From Paenibacillus sp. SYP-B4298 (GTDB lineage Bacteria; Bacillota; Bacilli; Paenibacillales; Paenibacillaceae), in NCBI RefSeq assembly GCF_027627475.1, contig NZ_CP115484.1:5731501-5795500 (forward strand): DNA of 64,000 nucleotides, read 5' to 3'. Below, piece by piece: positions 42,943 through 52,761 of this stretch. The position numbers and the translations under genes are program-made. The notes below the pieces were generated by a model. The model was not told the origin of the DNA. It saw nothing but the letters and a program-made list of their open reading frames with translations, and did no database searches. Each line of letters starts with the position of its first letter. The stretch's first letter is position 1.

Positions 42943-44748
42943 ATGACTTCAAAAATAACACCCAAACGAATAGATGTCCCCGCCGCTGAGCGGGTCGCCC
43001 CGCTGCTTCTGCGATTGCGATCCGCTACACTGCTGCTGCTCGCTGTACTGCTCATCGTCGGGTGCTGGCCCCACACGGCCACAGCCGCCAGCTCATCCTC
43101 GAAGCTTGATGCGGTGCTGGTGCTTGATGTCAGCCATTCGATGAGCACCAGCGATCCGAACAATATCGGCAATGAAGCGATGAAGCTGTTCATCGACATG
43201 CTGTCTGCGCAAGGGGATAGGGTCGGCATCGTTGCCTATTCGCAGCAGATCGAGCGCGAGAAGGCGCTGCTGGAGATCCGGTCGGCTCAGGACAAGGACA
43301 ATCTCAAGGGCTTCATCGACCAATTGAACCGCGGCTCCTACACGGATATTGCAGTCGGAGTGAAGGAGGCGGTTCAAATCCTGCAGGATAGCGGGAATAC
43401 GGGCCATGAGCCGATGATCGTCCTGCTCGCGGACGGCAACAATGAATTCAATCCCAAGTCCGGGCGCAACCAGGCCGAGTCGGATCAGGATATGGAACAG
43501 GCGCTCTCCATAGCCGAGCAGCAGCAGATTCCGGTCTATACGATCGGGCTGAATGCCGACGGCAAGCTGAATAAGGAGGCGCTGGCGGCGATTGCGAAGA
43601 GAACCGGGGCCAAGAGCTTCGCGACGGATACCGCAGACGATCTCCCGCAAATCCTGAGCGAAATCTTCGCAAGCCATATGGAGCTGAATATTGTCCCCGT
43701 CGATTCGATCACAGCAGATGGCTCCTATCAGGAGGTTCCGGTTAAGGTGCCTAACGCCAATGTACTGGAGGCAAACATCTCGATTATGTCGTCGAAGCCT
43801 GTCGAGGCGAGGCTGGTCGATCCGTCAGGGGCAGAGGTGCCGATTCCGTCTGATCATGCGCTGCTCTCCAAGTCGGCCAGCTACTCGCTGATCAAGCTGC
43901 TGACCCCGGCTGTGGGGGAGTGGAAGCTGCAGGTCAAAGGGGTGCCCAGAGACAAAATCGACATTAATTTCGTCTTTAACTATGACCTGGAGCTGGAGAT
44001 GGCGCCACTCAAGTCGGCAGTGCTCAACAAGGGCGGCTCCGTTGGCATCGAAGCCTATCTGGTCAGCGGCGGCAGCCGTCTGAAGGATGCGGAGCAATAT
44101 CGCAACATGAAGGCCATGCTGCTCGTCAAAGATATGGATACAGGGAATACAGAGCAGATCGAGCTGGACAATACAGGAGAGCAGTTCGAAGGGAGCTATA
44201 AGCTGCCTGAGGAGCATGATTATGAGCTGGTTGTCAGGGCGGAGGAGTCGAGCTTCTACCGTGAGACGGCTCCAGTGCGTGTCAGCGCCAAGCCAGGCGC
44301 GGCCGGAGCAGCCGAGGCGTCGTTCCCGCTCGTCAACGTACTGCTCGGAGCAGGCGCGCTCGTCGCGCTGCTGGCTGCCGCCTGGTTCATCTGGCGCTAT
44401 ATGAAGCAGGCGCGCCGCGGCTTCGTCGGCCAATTGGTCATCGAGATTCGCGATGAGAACACAGGCGATCGCACGACGCCGCAATATCGGCGGTTATCTG
44501 CCTACAAGGGCAAGATGACACTGCATCAGATGGTGCAGCTTGCGCCGGAGCTGAAGGAGACGGAGCGGATCGTATTCAACCCGGCTCCCGGCGATCGTAT
44601 CCGGCTGCTTAATCAGTCGGGCTGCGCCATCGAGCGCTCAGGCCGGGCGCTGGATGCGAGCAAGGGGCTGGAGCTCAAGAGCGGGGATCGCATAACAGTG
44701 CAACTGCAACAAGTAGATAAAACTATATTCGTAGAATATCTCGTATAA
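42943..44748 (+). CDS. Secreted/membrane VWA protein (cluster gene 1)
   Basis: This 601-aa protein has a signal peptide (residues 20-48, cleavage near ATA-A) and an extracellular von Willebrand A domain at about 55-250. Its MIDAS is intact: DVSHS from Asp62, the Thr in SYTDIAVG, and LLADGNNE. Beta-rich segments to about 450, a TM helix near 460-485 and a 112-residue cytoplasmic domain complete it. The cytoplasmic part may be FHA-like, but this is uncertain. AAAGGAG lies seven bases before ATG 42943. It opens the seven-gene operon and would present a metal-dependent adhesion domain outside. Confidence 0.8.
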   Translation: MTSKITPKRIDVPAAERVAPLLLRLRSATLLLLAVLLIVGCWPHTATAASSSSKLDAVLVLDVSHSMSTSDPNNIGNEAMKLFIDMLSAQGDRVGIVAYSQQIEREKALLEIRSAQDKDNLKGFIDQLNRGSYTDIAVGVKEAVQILQDSGNTGHEPMIVLLADGNNEFNPKSGRNQAESDQDMEQALSIAEQQQIPVYTIGLNADGKLNKEALAAIAKRTGAKSFATDTADDLPQILSEIFASHMELNIVPVDSITADGSYQEVPVKVPNANVLEANISIMSSKPVEARLVDPSGAEVPIPSDHALLSKSASYSLIKLLTPAVGEWKLQVKGVPRDKIDINFVFNYDLELEMAPLKSAVLNKGGSVGIEAYLVSGGSRLKDAEQYRNMKAMLLVKDMDTGNTEQIELDNTGEQFEGSYKLPEEHDYELVVRAEESSFYRETAPVRVSAKPGAAGAAEASFPLVNVLLGAGALVALLAAAWFIWRYMKQARRGFVGQLVIEIRDENTGDRTTPQYRRLSAYKGKMTLHQMVQLAPELKETERIVFNPAPGDRIRLLNQSGCAIERSGRALDASKGLELKSGDRITVQLQQVDKTIFVEYLV

Positions 44749-44770
44749 ATCGAGCACGGGGGGATGCAGG

Positions 44771-47700
44771 ATGAAACCAATCGTCAGAGAGCATATACAG
44801 CAATTGGATGTATCGCTTGGAGGCGGCATCGTCAGCGAAAAGATCAGGGTCGATACGATCGACAATCCGATACTGATCATCGGGCTGGGAGGCACAGGCA
44901 TCGACGCGCTGCTGCGTCTCAAATACCAGATCAACCGCCGCTTCCGCCTGCCGGAGGACGCGGCTTCCAGACGCAAGCGGGACAAGCCCGATAACGTGGA
45001 ATTTCTCGCGTTCGAGACGAATGAGCAGGATCGCAACAAGAAATACAAAGGCATCGGGCTCGATCCGATCAATGAATTCGTGCTGCTGTCTAACCCTGAG
45101 GTGGGAGGGCTACTGCAAAACCGCAGCATTCTGGAGCCTTACATTACAGAGTGGCTCTCGCCGGAGCTGTCGATTACCGATGGCATGAACGGCGCGGCAG
45201 GTGTGCGCCAGGCGGGACGGCTGCTGCTGTTCACGAAGATCAATCAGGTGGTTCAGAGCATCGACAAGAAGATCAAGACGCTGTCGGTCGGCACGAACAA
45301 GAAGCTGATGGTGTTCCTGCTGACCGGCTTGTCAGGCGGAACAGGGAGCGGCAGCTTCCTCGACATCTCTTATATCGTGCGCGGCATTATCGAGCGTGAT
45401 CATGGGGCGGGGGGCGTTGACCGGGTCAATATCCTGGGTTATCTGTTCACGCCGGATATTAACCTGGCGAACAAGAGCCTGAGTGAGCATACCCGCGAAT
45501 ATATCAAGAAGAACGGCTATGCTGCGCTCAAGGAGCTGGACTACTGGATGAATGTGGATGCCCGCGGCGATCGGTTCAAGCAGCAGTACGGCAGCATTCT
45601 CAGTGTGAATTCGCCATTGCCGCCATTCAATCTATGCCATCTGATCTCCGCGACCAACACGGAGGGCAAGCTGCTGGAGAATGCCTATGATTATTGCATG
45701 AATGTCACGGCGGAGAACATTACGAACTTCATGGCGAGCGAGGATAAGCAGTCGGGCGAGGAGTTTGCCATTCATGACTATATCAGCAACATCCGCACCA
45801 ATATCGCCCAGATGAACAAGCTTTACCCGGCGAATTATGACTACAACATTATTGGAGCGTCATCGGCAGTGCTGCCGATTGAGGAGATGACCACCTATCT
45901 GGCTTATCGGCTGTTCAACAAGATGGATAAGATGTTCGCCAAGCAGCCGAGCCAGGAGGATGTTGAGAAGTTTGCCCGCAAGCTGGGTGTCGATCTGGAT
46001 TCCATGGTCAAAAACTTCGAGTCGCGGGTGCCGGAGCCGCTGCCTGGCTATGAGAACAGCGAGCGCCTGAGCTACGCCAATGTGATCAAGCTGCAGGTTG
46101 TCAATATGGACACCGAGCTGGAGCAGAGCTTTCTGACACGGGCGCGCGAGGAATATATCAAGGCGAAGAAGCAGCTCCCGGGTGAGATTGTGCAGCAGTT
46201 CACCGAGCAGATTCGCCGCATGTTCCTTCATCCAGAGCAGGGGCCGTTCTATGTGTCGCGGCTGCTCTATAACGAGAAGGGCTTCTGCCTGCTGAAGATG
46301 CTGCTCTCCTACATCGAGACGCTGCGCGAGAGCCAGACGCGGCTGCCGCGCGACATCGAAGCGGCTCGCGAGCAGGCGGAGGAGCGGATGGGCGATGCGA
46401 AGAGCGCCTTCGTGTCCAAGGACAAGAAGAAAAACTACTATATCGAAGCCAAAATTAATGAATACTGGCTGCATGCCGACGTCGAGCGGATGGAGCAGAT
46501 GATTGAATTCTATGAGGATCTGTACGAGCTGCTCAATAATGAGAACAACCGCATCTACAAGGTCTTCACTGAAATTTTGAATGTGCTGAACAGCATCTTC
46601 TCCAAAAATGGCGATCTCTTGCTGAGCGGAGACGAACAGCTCGATCACCGCGGCAACAAGACCTACTATTGGAATCTGGTCAACGTGCCGGATATATCGG
46701 ATATGATTACTCGCATGATGGACAAGCGGGATGGCGACGATCTGATCCGCGACTTCGCCCAGGAGCTGCTGAACCGTTCCAATCAATGGGTGAAGGAGCA
46801 GGAGATCGACATTATTGGCTCCATCTCGGAGTTTCTGACGGAGAAGTTCGGCGACCTGATCACGAAGTCGATGGAGGAGTTTCTCGTTCTCAAGTATGGC
46901 AATGATGAGCCGGTGGAGAAATTCGTCGAACGACAGATTGCCAGTAAGCTGGATGAGGAGGCCATCCCGGTGTTCCATCTGAGCAACAGCTCGGGCAACC
47001 TCCACTTTCCATCGTGGGGCTTCGTCTCCGTGCCCGTCAAGGCGCCGAGCATCCTCAAGGGAATCCGCAACTACCAGAACAATGCGCTGGGCAAATCGCA
47101 CTTCACGATCAAGGAGAGCGAAGTGAAGAACCGGATCTTCTGGCTCAATACGAAGAACGGGGTGCCTCTGTTCGTCTACACGCCGCTACGGGTATATGAG
47201 GAGAGCTACGAGCGGACGATTCTGGACAAGGAGGGCATCGGGCGCCATCTGGTACAGACGGATAAGGTGAACTGGACCTATCTGCCGTCTCCGATCCCGG
47301 AGAAATCCTGGGGCGATACGTACATGAACGCGCGGGTGCAGGCCTATAACGCACGGGTACGCGCCGAATTCGATCGGGCGCTGGCGTTGGGCATCATCGT
47401 GGAGAAGGGGCAGGATAACACGACCAGCAGCCGCTACTCTGTACGGTTCACACAGCCCTTCCAACTGGAGGAGCTGCTGTCCGGCTACGCGATGCAGTCA
47501 TCCACCGGCAAGCCGAATCTGGGCGAGGTGAAGCGCGCGCAGGCCGAGCTGCGCAGGCTGCTGGCTGAAGGGCTTCCTCAGGCCGGGGAGAAGGATATAT
47601 TCGGCAGTCTGAATGAGGAGCTGGCGAAGGAGAATCTGATCCGCTCGCCGGAGCTGCTGCTGCGGGTGCGCCAGGAGCTGGCCGCATACGAGGCGATAGA

Positions 47701-48160
47701 GTCGAAGGCGCGCGAGCTGGAGCAACTGCTCGATGCTCATCAGAGCGAGGGGCGGGCGATGGATCAGTTCATCGAGGCGTTGTACACGGGCACCATTGCC
47801 AAGAAGGGGGCGCTCTACGTGTATGACCGCGACCCGGAGGAGGAGCCATGGTCGCCGTTCGCCAATCTGATGAAGAGCGGCGGCTTCGTGGAGTTCGAGG
47901 TGTACGAGAGCTTCGGGCGGCTGGAGGACAAGCAGCGGGCGGCATTGCTCCGCAAGGCGTCCCGTCGTGTCAACGATCTGACCGCAGCGGAGGATACTGC
48001 GCCGCTGGTAGCGAAGCTGGAGGAGCTGTACGGCTCGTTCCTGGATGCCCGCGAGCGGCTGGAGTATGAGCGGATCGAGCTGGCCAGAGGCGAGGAGATG
48101 TACCTATTCTATCGGGAGATGGCAAGCAGATTGCATGACATCCTCAGAAGGTTGAGATAG
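44771..48160 (+). CDS. Tubulin_2-type GTPase (cluster gene 2)
   Basis: This 1129-aa soluble protein belongs to the bacterial tubulin-like family (Tubulin_2). The first nucleotide loop is IIGLGGTGIDALLRL (residues 36-50). The tubulin/FtsZ signature loop is TGLSGGTGSGSFLD (185-198), preceded by the GAAGVRQAGRLLLF segment. After the GTPase fold (to about 480), 650 residues of helical sequence follow, far longer than FtsZ. A predicted polymer or large GTP switch at the membrane. The stop is two bases before the next ATG. Function unknown. Confidence 0.85.
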   Translation: MKPIVREHIQQLDVSLGGGIVSEKIRVDTIDNPILIIGLGGTGIDALLRLKYQINRRFRLPEDAASRRKRDKPDNVEFLAFETNEQDRNKKYKGIGLDPINEFVLLSNPEVGGLLQNRSILEPYITEWLSPELSITDGMNGAAGVRQAGRLLLFTKINQVVQSIDKKIKTLSVGTNKKLMVFLLTGLSGGTGSGSFLDISYIVRGIIERDHGAGGVDRVNILGYLFTPDINLANKSLSEHTREYIKKNGYAALKELDYWMNVDARGDRFKQQYGSILSVNSPLPPFNLCHLISATNTEGKLLENAYDYCMNVTAENITNFMASEDKQSGEEFAIHDYISNIRTNIAQMNKLYPANYDYNIIGASSAVLPIEEMTTYLAYRLFNKMDKMFAKQPSQEDVEKFARKLGVDLDSMVKNFESRVPEPLPGYENSERLSYANVIKLQVVNMDTELEQSFLTRAREEYIKAKKQLPGEIVQQFTEQIRRMFLHPEQGPFYVSRLLYNEKGFCLLKMLLSYIETLRESQTRLPRDIEAAREQAEERMGDAKSAFVSKDKKKNYYIEAKINEYWLHADVERMEQMIEFYEDLYELLNNENNRIYKVFTEILNVLNSIFSKNGDLLLSGDEQLDHRGNKTYYWNLVNVPDISDMITRMMDKRDGDDLIRDFAQELLNRSNQWVKEQEIDIIGSISEFLTEKFGDLITKSMEEFLVLKYGNDEPVEKFVERQIASKLDEEAIPVFHLSNSSGNLHFPSWGFVSVPVKAPSILKGIRNYQNNALGKSHFTIKESEVKNRIFWLNTKNGVPLFVYTPLRVYEESYERTILDKEGIGRHLVQTDKVNWTYLPSPIPEKSWGDTYMNARVQAYNARVRAEFDRALALGIIVEKGQDNTTSSRYSVRFTQPFQLEELLSGYAMQSSTGKPNLGEVKRAQAELRRLLAEGLPQAGEKDIFGSLNEELAKENLIRSPELLLRVRQELAAYEAIESKARELEQLLDAHQSEGRAMDQFIEALYTGTIAKKGALYVYDRDPEEEPWSPFANLMKSGGFVEFEVYESFGRLEDKQRAALLRKASRRVNDLTAAEDTAPLVAKLEELYGSFLDARERLEYERIELARGEEMYLFYREMASRLHDILRRLR

Positions 48161-48162
48161 CG

Positions 48163-50745
48163 ATGAGAGCGATGCTGGAACGGTATGCGGCCGAATATGC
48201 GGCGGCCGAGCAACGGCAGAGCGGACGCGGGGATGATCAGAGCAGCATCCATTACCCGACGGTATTCCTGTTCATCGGTGATCTGGCTGCCGAGGCGATC
48301 GAGCCGATGATCCTTGCCCATCGCCAGAGATGGGACAATAGTGAGGGAGTCGTCTACCTTCATGTGGGCGTAAGCGGTCTGCAAGGGGCGGCAGGGTCTA
48401 TCCGTGAGGAGCACAGCCGCGCAGACACGGGCGGCGCGGAGGAACGCTCCGTGCTCGTCCGGCGTACAGGATCAGACAGCCCAGCGGAAGCTCAAGCCGG
48501 GGGTAGCGCTCCAGGGGGGCGGGCACCTGCTGCTGCGCATAGCGCCGCGGAGCCGAAGATAACGGAGACTGCGGCGCAGGCAGCGATCGTGGGGAGGCAG
48601 CAGGAAGCAGCGCTTATTCGCGTGCAGCTTGCACGGCTCGCTCCGGCGCTGGAGGATAGCCGCAGTATGCGCCGTGAGCTGGGACGGCTGTTCCATGAGG
48701 AGCGCAGTTGTCTGGCGGAGCTGAACCGTGCCTTTCGGAGGGTCGGTGACATCATCGCAGACTATGGGCGAATGTATGTGTCGTTCGACCGTCTGCATCT
48801 GGCGGTCATTACGCGAGCTGATGATTCGCTTAATGTGCTGGTCCCGGACATTGCTCTGCTCGCGGAGTCGATTCTGATGCAATCATTCAAGTCGGTGCAG
48901 AAGGATCTGTACGTGCTATTAAATGAACGGGAGCAATCGGATCACTATGCAATGGCTGGCGCGGTCGGCGTCAGCTTTCTGCGTGAAGTGGAGGCGATGC
49001 AGCAGTCCGACTACACCTATACGGCGCAGCTTAGGGTGACAGGAGATGGACTGTCCATCCCGGTCAGTCATCCGCCCTCGCCGCTGTTCGATCTGGTCTA
49101 TATGCTGTCGGACCGCAACGAGAAGGGCGTCGCCGCCTGGAATGGCATGGAGACCAATTATGCGATTATCAGCCACATCATGCTGCTGAAGAACAGACAG
49201 CGGAAGGAAGCGGCTGAGGCGATGCAGGGCGCGGTGTACAACAATGCTGCGTTCCGCAGCAGCCTGCTGGCGGACTCCGGGAGGTATGGTCTGGTCTCGG
49301 CTGGACTGGCGGTTGTCAACCGGCCTAACGAGGCGATTGCGCTGACGGTGCTCTATCATTTCACCCGTCAGCTCATGCAGCGGCTGAAACAGGTGCACGA
49401 GCCGGAGCCGCGCGAGCGCCTGGCCTTCTTCGCCGTCGATCCGCTCTCGCTGTCCGAGCTGCTCGGACGGCTTCTGCCGCCGCGGGAGCAGGTGGGCGAT
49501 ATGAACGCGCTGCTGACCCGCAGCGGCGTCAAGTATGAGCACATTCGGCGCATGACGCTGAGGGAGGCAGAGCAGGAGCTGTTCGGAGATAGCTGTGAGC
49601 GGTTCTTCGAAACGCATTTCCGTGCAGCGGCGCGTGAACGGCTGGCTATGCTCCAGCCGCAGGAGCTGCTGAGGGGTGCGCTTGCGCGGCAGCTCTCGCA
49701 GTGGCCGCAGATCAGCTTTATCCAACTGGCAGCCTGGACGAATGAGCAAGGCGGAGCGGATACCGTACTGCATATGCTGCATACACGTATGAGGGATATG
49801 GCGCGTGAGCAAGAGCAGCTCCGGGATGAATGGGAGCAGTACAAGTATACACAGGTGGAGGAGCTGCGCTTTCAGAGGCTGCCCATGATGGATAAGCATA
49901 ATCTGCGCGCGTTCCTGAGGCAGTTCTTCGAGCAGGTGTATCAGCGCGCCTGGTCGCTGCTGGAGCTGGAGACGGAGCTTGCTGTCTGCCGCATGCTTGC
50001 TGGAGCAATAGAGGAACTGCATGAGCAATACCAGGCTCAGGTTCGCGAGCTGGAATGGCTGGCGGACACCTTCCGCGAGGCTGCGCTGGCTGCGATCGAG
50101 CGGACCGACCGTTATACCGGGCAGAACATCTTCGAGTATTACGATCGGGTAACGGCAGAGGTGATGCTGGAGCTGGAGAACCGTCGCGGCGCTGGAATCT
50201 GGTTCGATGATCGCTATGTGGGCGGCATTAGCCGTCAGTTAGAGGAGGGGGCTAGCAAGCTGGCACAGCGGCTGATGATCATCTGCCGCAAGGAGGTGCT
50301 GGGGGCTTCGCCGTTCTCGCGCACCTTCGAGGAGGAGCTGCTCGACCGGGCGAATGTATCGATCGAGTACAGCAATCGTCAGGCGCTGTCCAAGGAGGAG
50401 CTGTTCGGCCGGCTGATGCGAACGCTGGATGAGCAGGCAGCCATCAATATCCGGTTGCTCGACTATACACATGAGCATCGCTATGAGGAGCAATATCTGT
50501 TCGGAGATGGCCGCAGCGAGTTCGTGCGGTATGCGCTCAAGGAAGGGGAGGGCTCGCTCGTCCACAGGCTGGGCTGCGTGCATGAGAGGCGCACCAGCGG
50601 CGTAGATAAGCTGAGCCTGATGGGCGGCTTCCATGTGGAGGATCTGATGTTCTATCGCAACAGCAGAGTGTATTATGAGACCTATGCGCAGAAGGGCTGT
50701 CAGTTGCATTATATGGAGCAGGATAAGCTTCCGCAGCTACGCTAA
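48163..50745 (+). CDS. Possible degenerate second tubulin-like subunit (cluster gene 3)
   Basis: This 860-aa soluble protein is of no family I recognise. Its layout parallels gene 2. The N-terminal strand-loop-helix PTVFLFIGDLAAEAIEPM corresponds to the GLGGTGIDALL segment with the glycines lost. A later SPLFDLVYMLSDRNEKG parallels LPPFNLCHLISATNTEG of gene 2. A Gly/Ala-rich insert (residues about 85-135) separates the parts. No GGTGSG loop is present, so GTP binding is doubtful. It could be a pseudo-GTPase partner. Start two bases after the previous stop; no TM. Confidence 0.6.
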   Translation: MRAMLERYAAEYAAAEQRQSGRGDDQSSIHYPTVFLFIGDLAAEAIEPMILAHRQRWDNSEGVVYLHVGVSGLQGAAGSIREEHSRADTGGAEERSVLVRRTGSDSPAEAQAGGSAPGGRAPAAAHSAAEPKITETAAQAAIVGRQQEAALIRVQLARLAPALEDSRSMRRELGRLFHEERSCLAELNRAFRRVGDIIADYGRMYVSFDRLHLAVITRADDSLNVLVPDIALLAESILMQSFKSVQKDLYVLLNEREQSDHYAMAGAVGVSFLREVEAMQQSDYTYTAQLRVTGDGLSIPVSHPPSPLFDLVYMLSDRNEKGVAAWNGMETNYAIISHIMLLKNRQRKEAAEAMQGAVYNNAAFRSSLLADSGRYGLVSAGLAVVNRPNEAIALTVLYHFTRQLMQRLKQVHEPEPRERLAFFAVDPLSLSELLGRLLPPREQVGDMNALLTRSGVKYEHIRRMTLREAEQELFGDSCERFFETHFRAAARERLAMLQPQELLRGALARQLSQWPQISFIQLAAWTNEQGGADTVLHMLHTRMRDMAREQEQLRDEWEQYKYTQVEELRFQRLPMMDKHNLRAFLRQFFEQVYQRAWSLLELETELAVCRMLAGAIEELHEQYQAQVRELEWLADTFREAALAAIERTDRYTGQNIFEYYDRVTAEVMLELENRRGAGIWFDDRYVGGISRQLEEGASKLAQRLMIICRKEVLGASPFSRTFEEELLDRANVSIEYSNRQALSKEELFGRLMRTLDEQAAINIRLLDYTHEHRYEEQYLFGDGRSEFVRYALKEGEGSLVHRLGCVHERRTSGVDKLSLMGGFHVEDLMFYRNSRVYYETYAQKGCQLHYMEQDKLPQLR

Positions 50746-50789
50746 TCATGCGGGCATAAGAGAGAAGGAAAATAAAGGGGGCAAGAAAG

Positions 50790-52055
50790 ATGCAGCGCAA
50801 ATTGAACGGGCTTCTGCTATTGTTCAGTCTGCTTGGTGCAGTCATCGGCTTCGCCGCAGGGGAGCTGATGCTGGAGCGGCTGGGAGCCGCCATGCCACGG
50901 GCAGTAGCTGCAGGGCTGTACTTCGGCGTGCTGGCGTTCTTCATCGGGCTGTTCAGCCTGATTGCCGAGCTGATCTCGCCAAGGCTGAACGGCTCCTCAT
51001 GGCGTCAACGCTACACCGGGCTGTCGTGGAAGCTGCTGCTTCCCTCCACGCTGGTGCTGTTGTTTGTGGCGGGGGCGCTGCTGCAGCTTGGCTATCAGTT
51101 GAATCTGGGAGGCATCAAGCCAGCGCAGGACATCGTATTCGCGCTCGACAACTCCGGCAGCATGAATGAGACCGACCCGGATAGCGAGCGCTTCGCCGCA
51201 GTGGAGCGGCTGACCGCGACGATGGAGGAGGATAAGCGGGTAGCGCTGCTGCTGTTCGCTGACCAGAGCGAGGAGCTACTGGCATTCACGGCGGCACAGT
51301 CAGCGGCTTCACAGGGTACGATCGCAACTGCCTTGGCGCAGATTGGCAAGGCCGACGGCGGCACGAACTTTCAGAGCGTGCTGGCGGATGCACTGGGGGT
51401 CATCGATGTCAAGGATCAGCCAGGACGCGGGACAGCGGTAATTCTACTGTCGGATGGCTATAGCGATTCCCCGATCGAGCGCGAGCTGGAGGAGTATCGC
51501 AACCGGCAGATAGCGATTCATACCATCGGTCTGAATGTTGACAATGAGCAGGGCGGCGCACTGCTGCAGCACATTGCGGCACAGACTGGCGGGTCATACT
51601 CCAATGTGACGGATGCGGTCAATCTGACAGCGGTATTCCAGTCCATCTATAAGATGCTCGATGACCGGATGCTAGTGACGCAGCGCCAAGGAATTACGGC
51701 AGATAGCCTGCTGTATGCGCTGCTGCGTGTGACGGCGCTGGCATTGCTGGGCGCTGCGATCGGCCTGGGGCTTGGACTTATCTTCGATAACCGCTTTCTG
51801 GCGCGCAGCTTCGCGATAGGCGGAGCGGTCGGAGGGCTGGCTGCCGGTCTTATCTTGGAGCAGGGATTGTCCGGGAGCAGCATGTCAGACCTCATGGTGC
51901 GGCTGGCGGCTATGCTGGTGTTGACGGCGATCATGTCCTTGTTCACGCTGATCGTTCCTATACGGGAGAACGGTCGCATCTACCGCAGTGGCGGACGCGA
52001 TGCGAAGCTGTCGACCGCTCCGGGCAGATCGCGGGGGGGCAACAGCGGCTTCTAG
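50790..52055 (+). CDS. Multi-TM VWA protein (cluster gene 4)
   Basis: This 421-aa protein has three N-terminal TM helices (LLLLFSLLGAVIGFAAG, AGLYFGVLAFFIGLFSLIAE, LLLPSTLVLLFVAGALLQLG). A VWA domain at 112-295 has complete MIDAS DNSGS (Asp120), GGTNF and LLSDGYSD. Three more TM helices follow at about 305-400. This BatA/BatB-like topology holds the VWA domain in a loop between membrane bundles. With gene 1 the operon carries two different metal-dependent adhesion domains, a pattern that recurs in multi-protein NTPase systems. Confidence 0.8.
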   Translation: MQRKLNGLLLLFSLLGAVIGFAAGELMLERLGAAMPRAVAAGLYFGVLAFFIGLFSLIAELISPRLNGSSWRQRYTGLSWKLLLPSTLVLLFVAGALLQLGYQLNLGGIKPAQDIVFALDNSGSMNETDPDSERFAAVERLTATMEEDKRVALLLFADQSEELLAFTAAQSAASQGTIATALAQIGKADGGTNFQSVLADALGVIDVKDQPGRGTAVILLSDGYSDSPIERELEEYRNRQIAIHTIGLNVDNEQGGALLQHIAAQTGGSYSNVTDAVNLTAVFQSIYKMLDDRMLVTQRQGITADSLLYALLRVTALALLGAAIGLGLGLIFDNRFLARSFAIGGAVGGLAAGLILEQGLSGSSMSDLMVRLAAMLVLTAIMSLFTLIVPIRENGRIYRSGGRDAKLSTAPGRSRGGNSGF

Positions 52056-52087
52056 ACTAAGCTCAGGGAACGGAAAGGCGGAGAGAC

Positions 52088-52726
52088 ATGAGATATATTG
52101 AGGCAACGTCTGGCACGCCTATGATTTCGGATCTGTCCTGCCAGGTTCAGGAGGATCGCTGTGTGCTTCGATGGCATTGGCCTCCAGGGCTAAGGGCGGT
52201 CTATATTGCCAGGACGGCGGCAGACATCGCTCCACAGGCAGCACATCAGCCCGGCAGCGGGCTGAAGCTGTATACGAGAGAGGAATACAAGGCCAACGGC
52301 GGGTACTCTACGCGTCTGGAGGGGATTGGGCGGTACCTGTATACCGTCTACGCCGTGCTGGAGGAAGACGGCGAGCCGCTGCTTGTGCGGCAGCCTGCCG
52401 GGGATAATGAGATTGCAGTCAGCACCGGCAGAGCGAAGATACGCTATGCTGTGCAGTACAAGAACAGTTGGTTCAAGCCGGTAAAGGCAGTGACGATCCG
52501 CATCGCCGCGGAGGTGCCTGTGCCTAAGGAGGCACTATGCTATGTGAAGAAGCAGGGGAGTGCGCCAGCGAGTCGCGACGACGGGATGATGTACCCGTTT
52601 GTCTCCGATTTCGATGCTGGGGCAACGGTTCTGCCTCCGATTGAGGTGGGCAAGCAGGAGTATGTCCGACTGTTCTTGTCCGATGGCAAGCAGTACGGGC
52701 AACTGTATGAGCTGATTCCAATGTAA
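52088..52726 (+). CDS. Two-domain beta-rich adaptor (cluster gene 5)
   Basis: This 212-aa protein has no signal or TM. Both halves are strand-rich: residues 15-105 with the fn3-like VLRWHWPPGLRAVYIAR pattern, and residues 112-212 with a second beta region ending in LYELIPM. No catalytic motif. It most likely is a cytoplasmic adaptor of the complex. It begins 33 bases after gene 4 and ends 36 before the GTPase. Confidence 0.6.
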   Translation: MRYIEATSGTPMISDLSCQVQEDRCVLRWHWPPGLRAVYIARTAADIAPQAAHQPGSGLKLYTREEYKANGGYSTRLEGIGRYLYTVYAVLEEDGEPLLVRQPAGDNEIAVSTGRAKIRYAVQYKNSWFKPVKAVTIRIAAEVPVPKEALCYVKKQGSAPASRDDGMMYPFVSDFDAGATVLPPIEVGKQEYVRLFLSDGKQYGQLYELIPM

Positions 52727-52761
52727 CGGCTAAGCGTCTGCAAGGAACGGAGGGAAGAACG

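Noticed and set aside
45860-47101. 413-aa open frame opposite the Tubulin_2 gene
   Set aside because: Leu/His/Arg-rich antisense translation of a GC-rich gene with clear coding frame on the other strand.
48919-50028. 369-aa open frame opposite the 860-aa protein
   Set aside because: Same composition artefact; operon continuity supports the plus strand.
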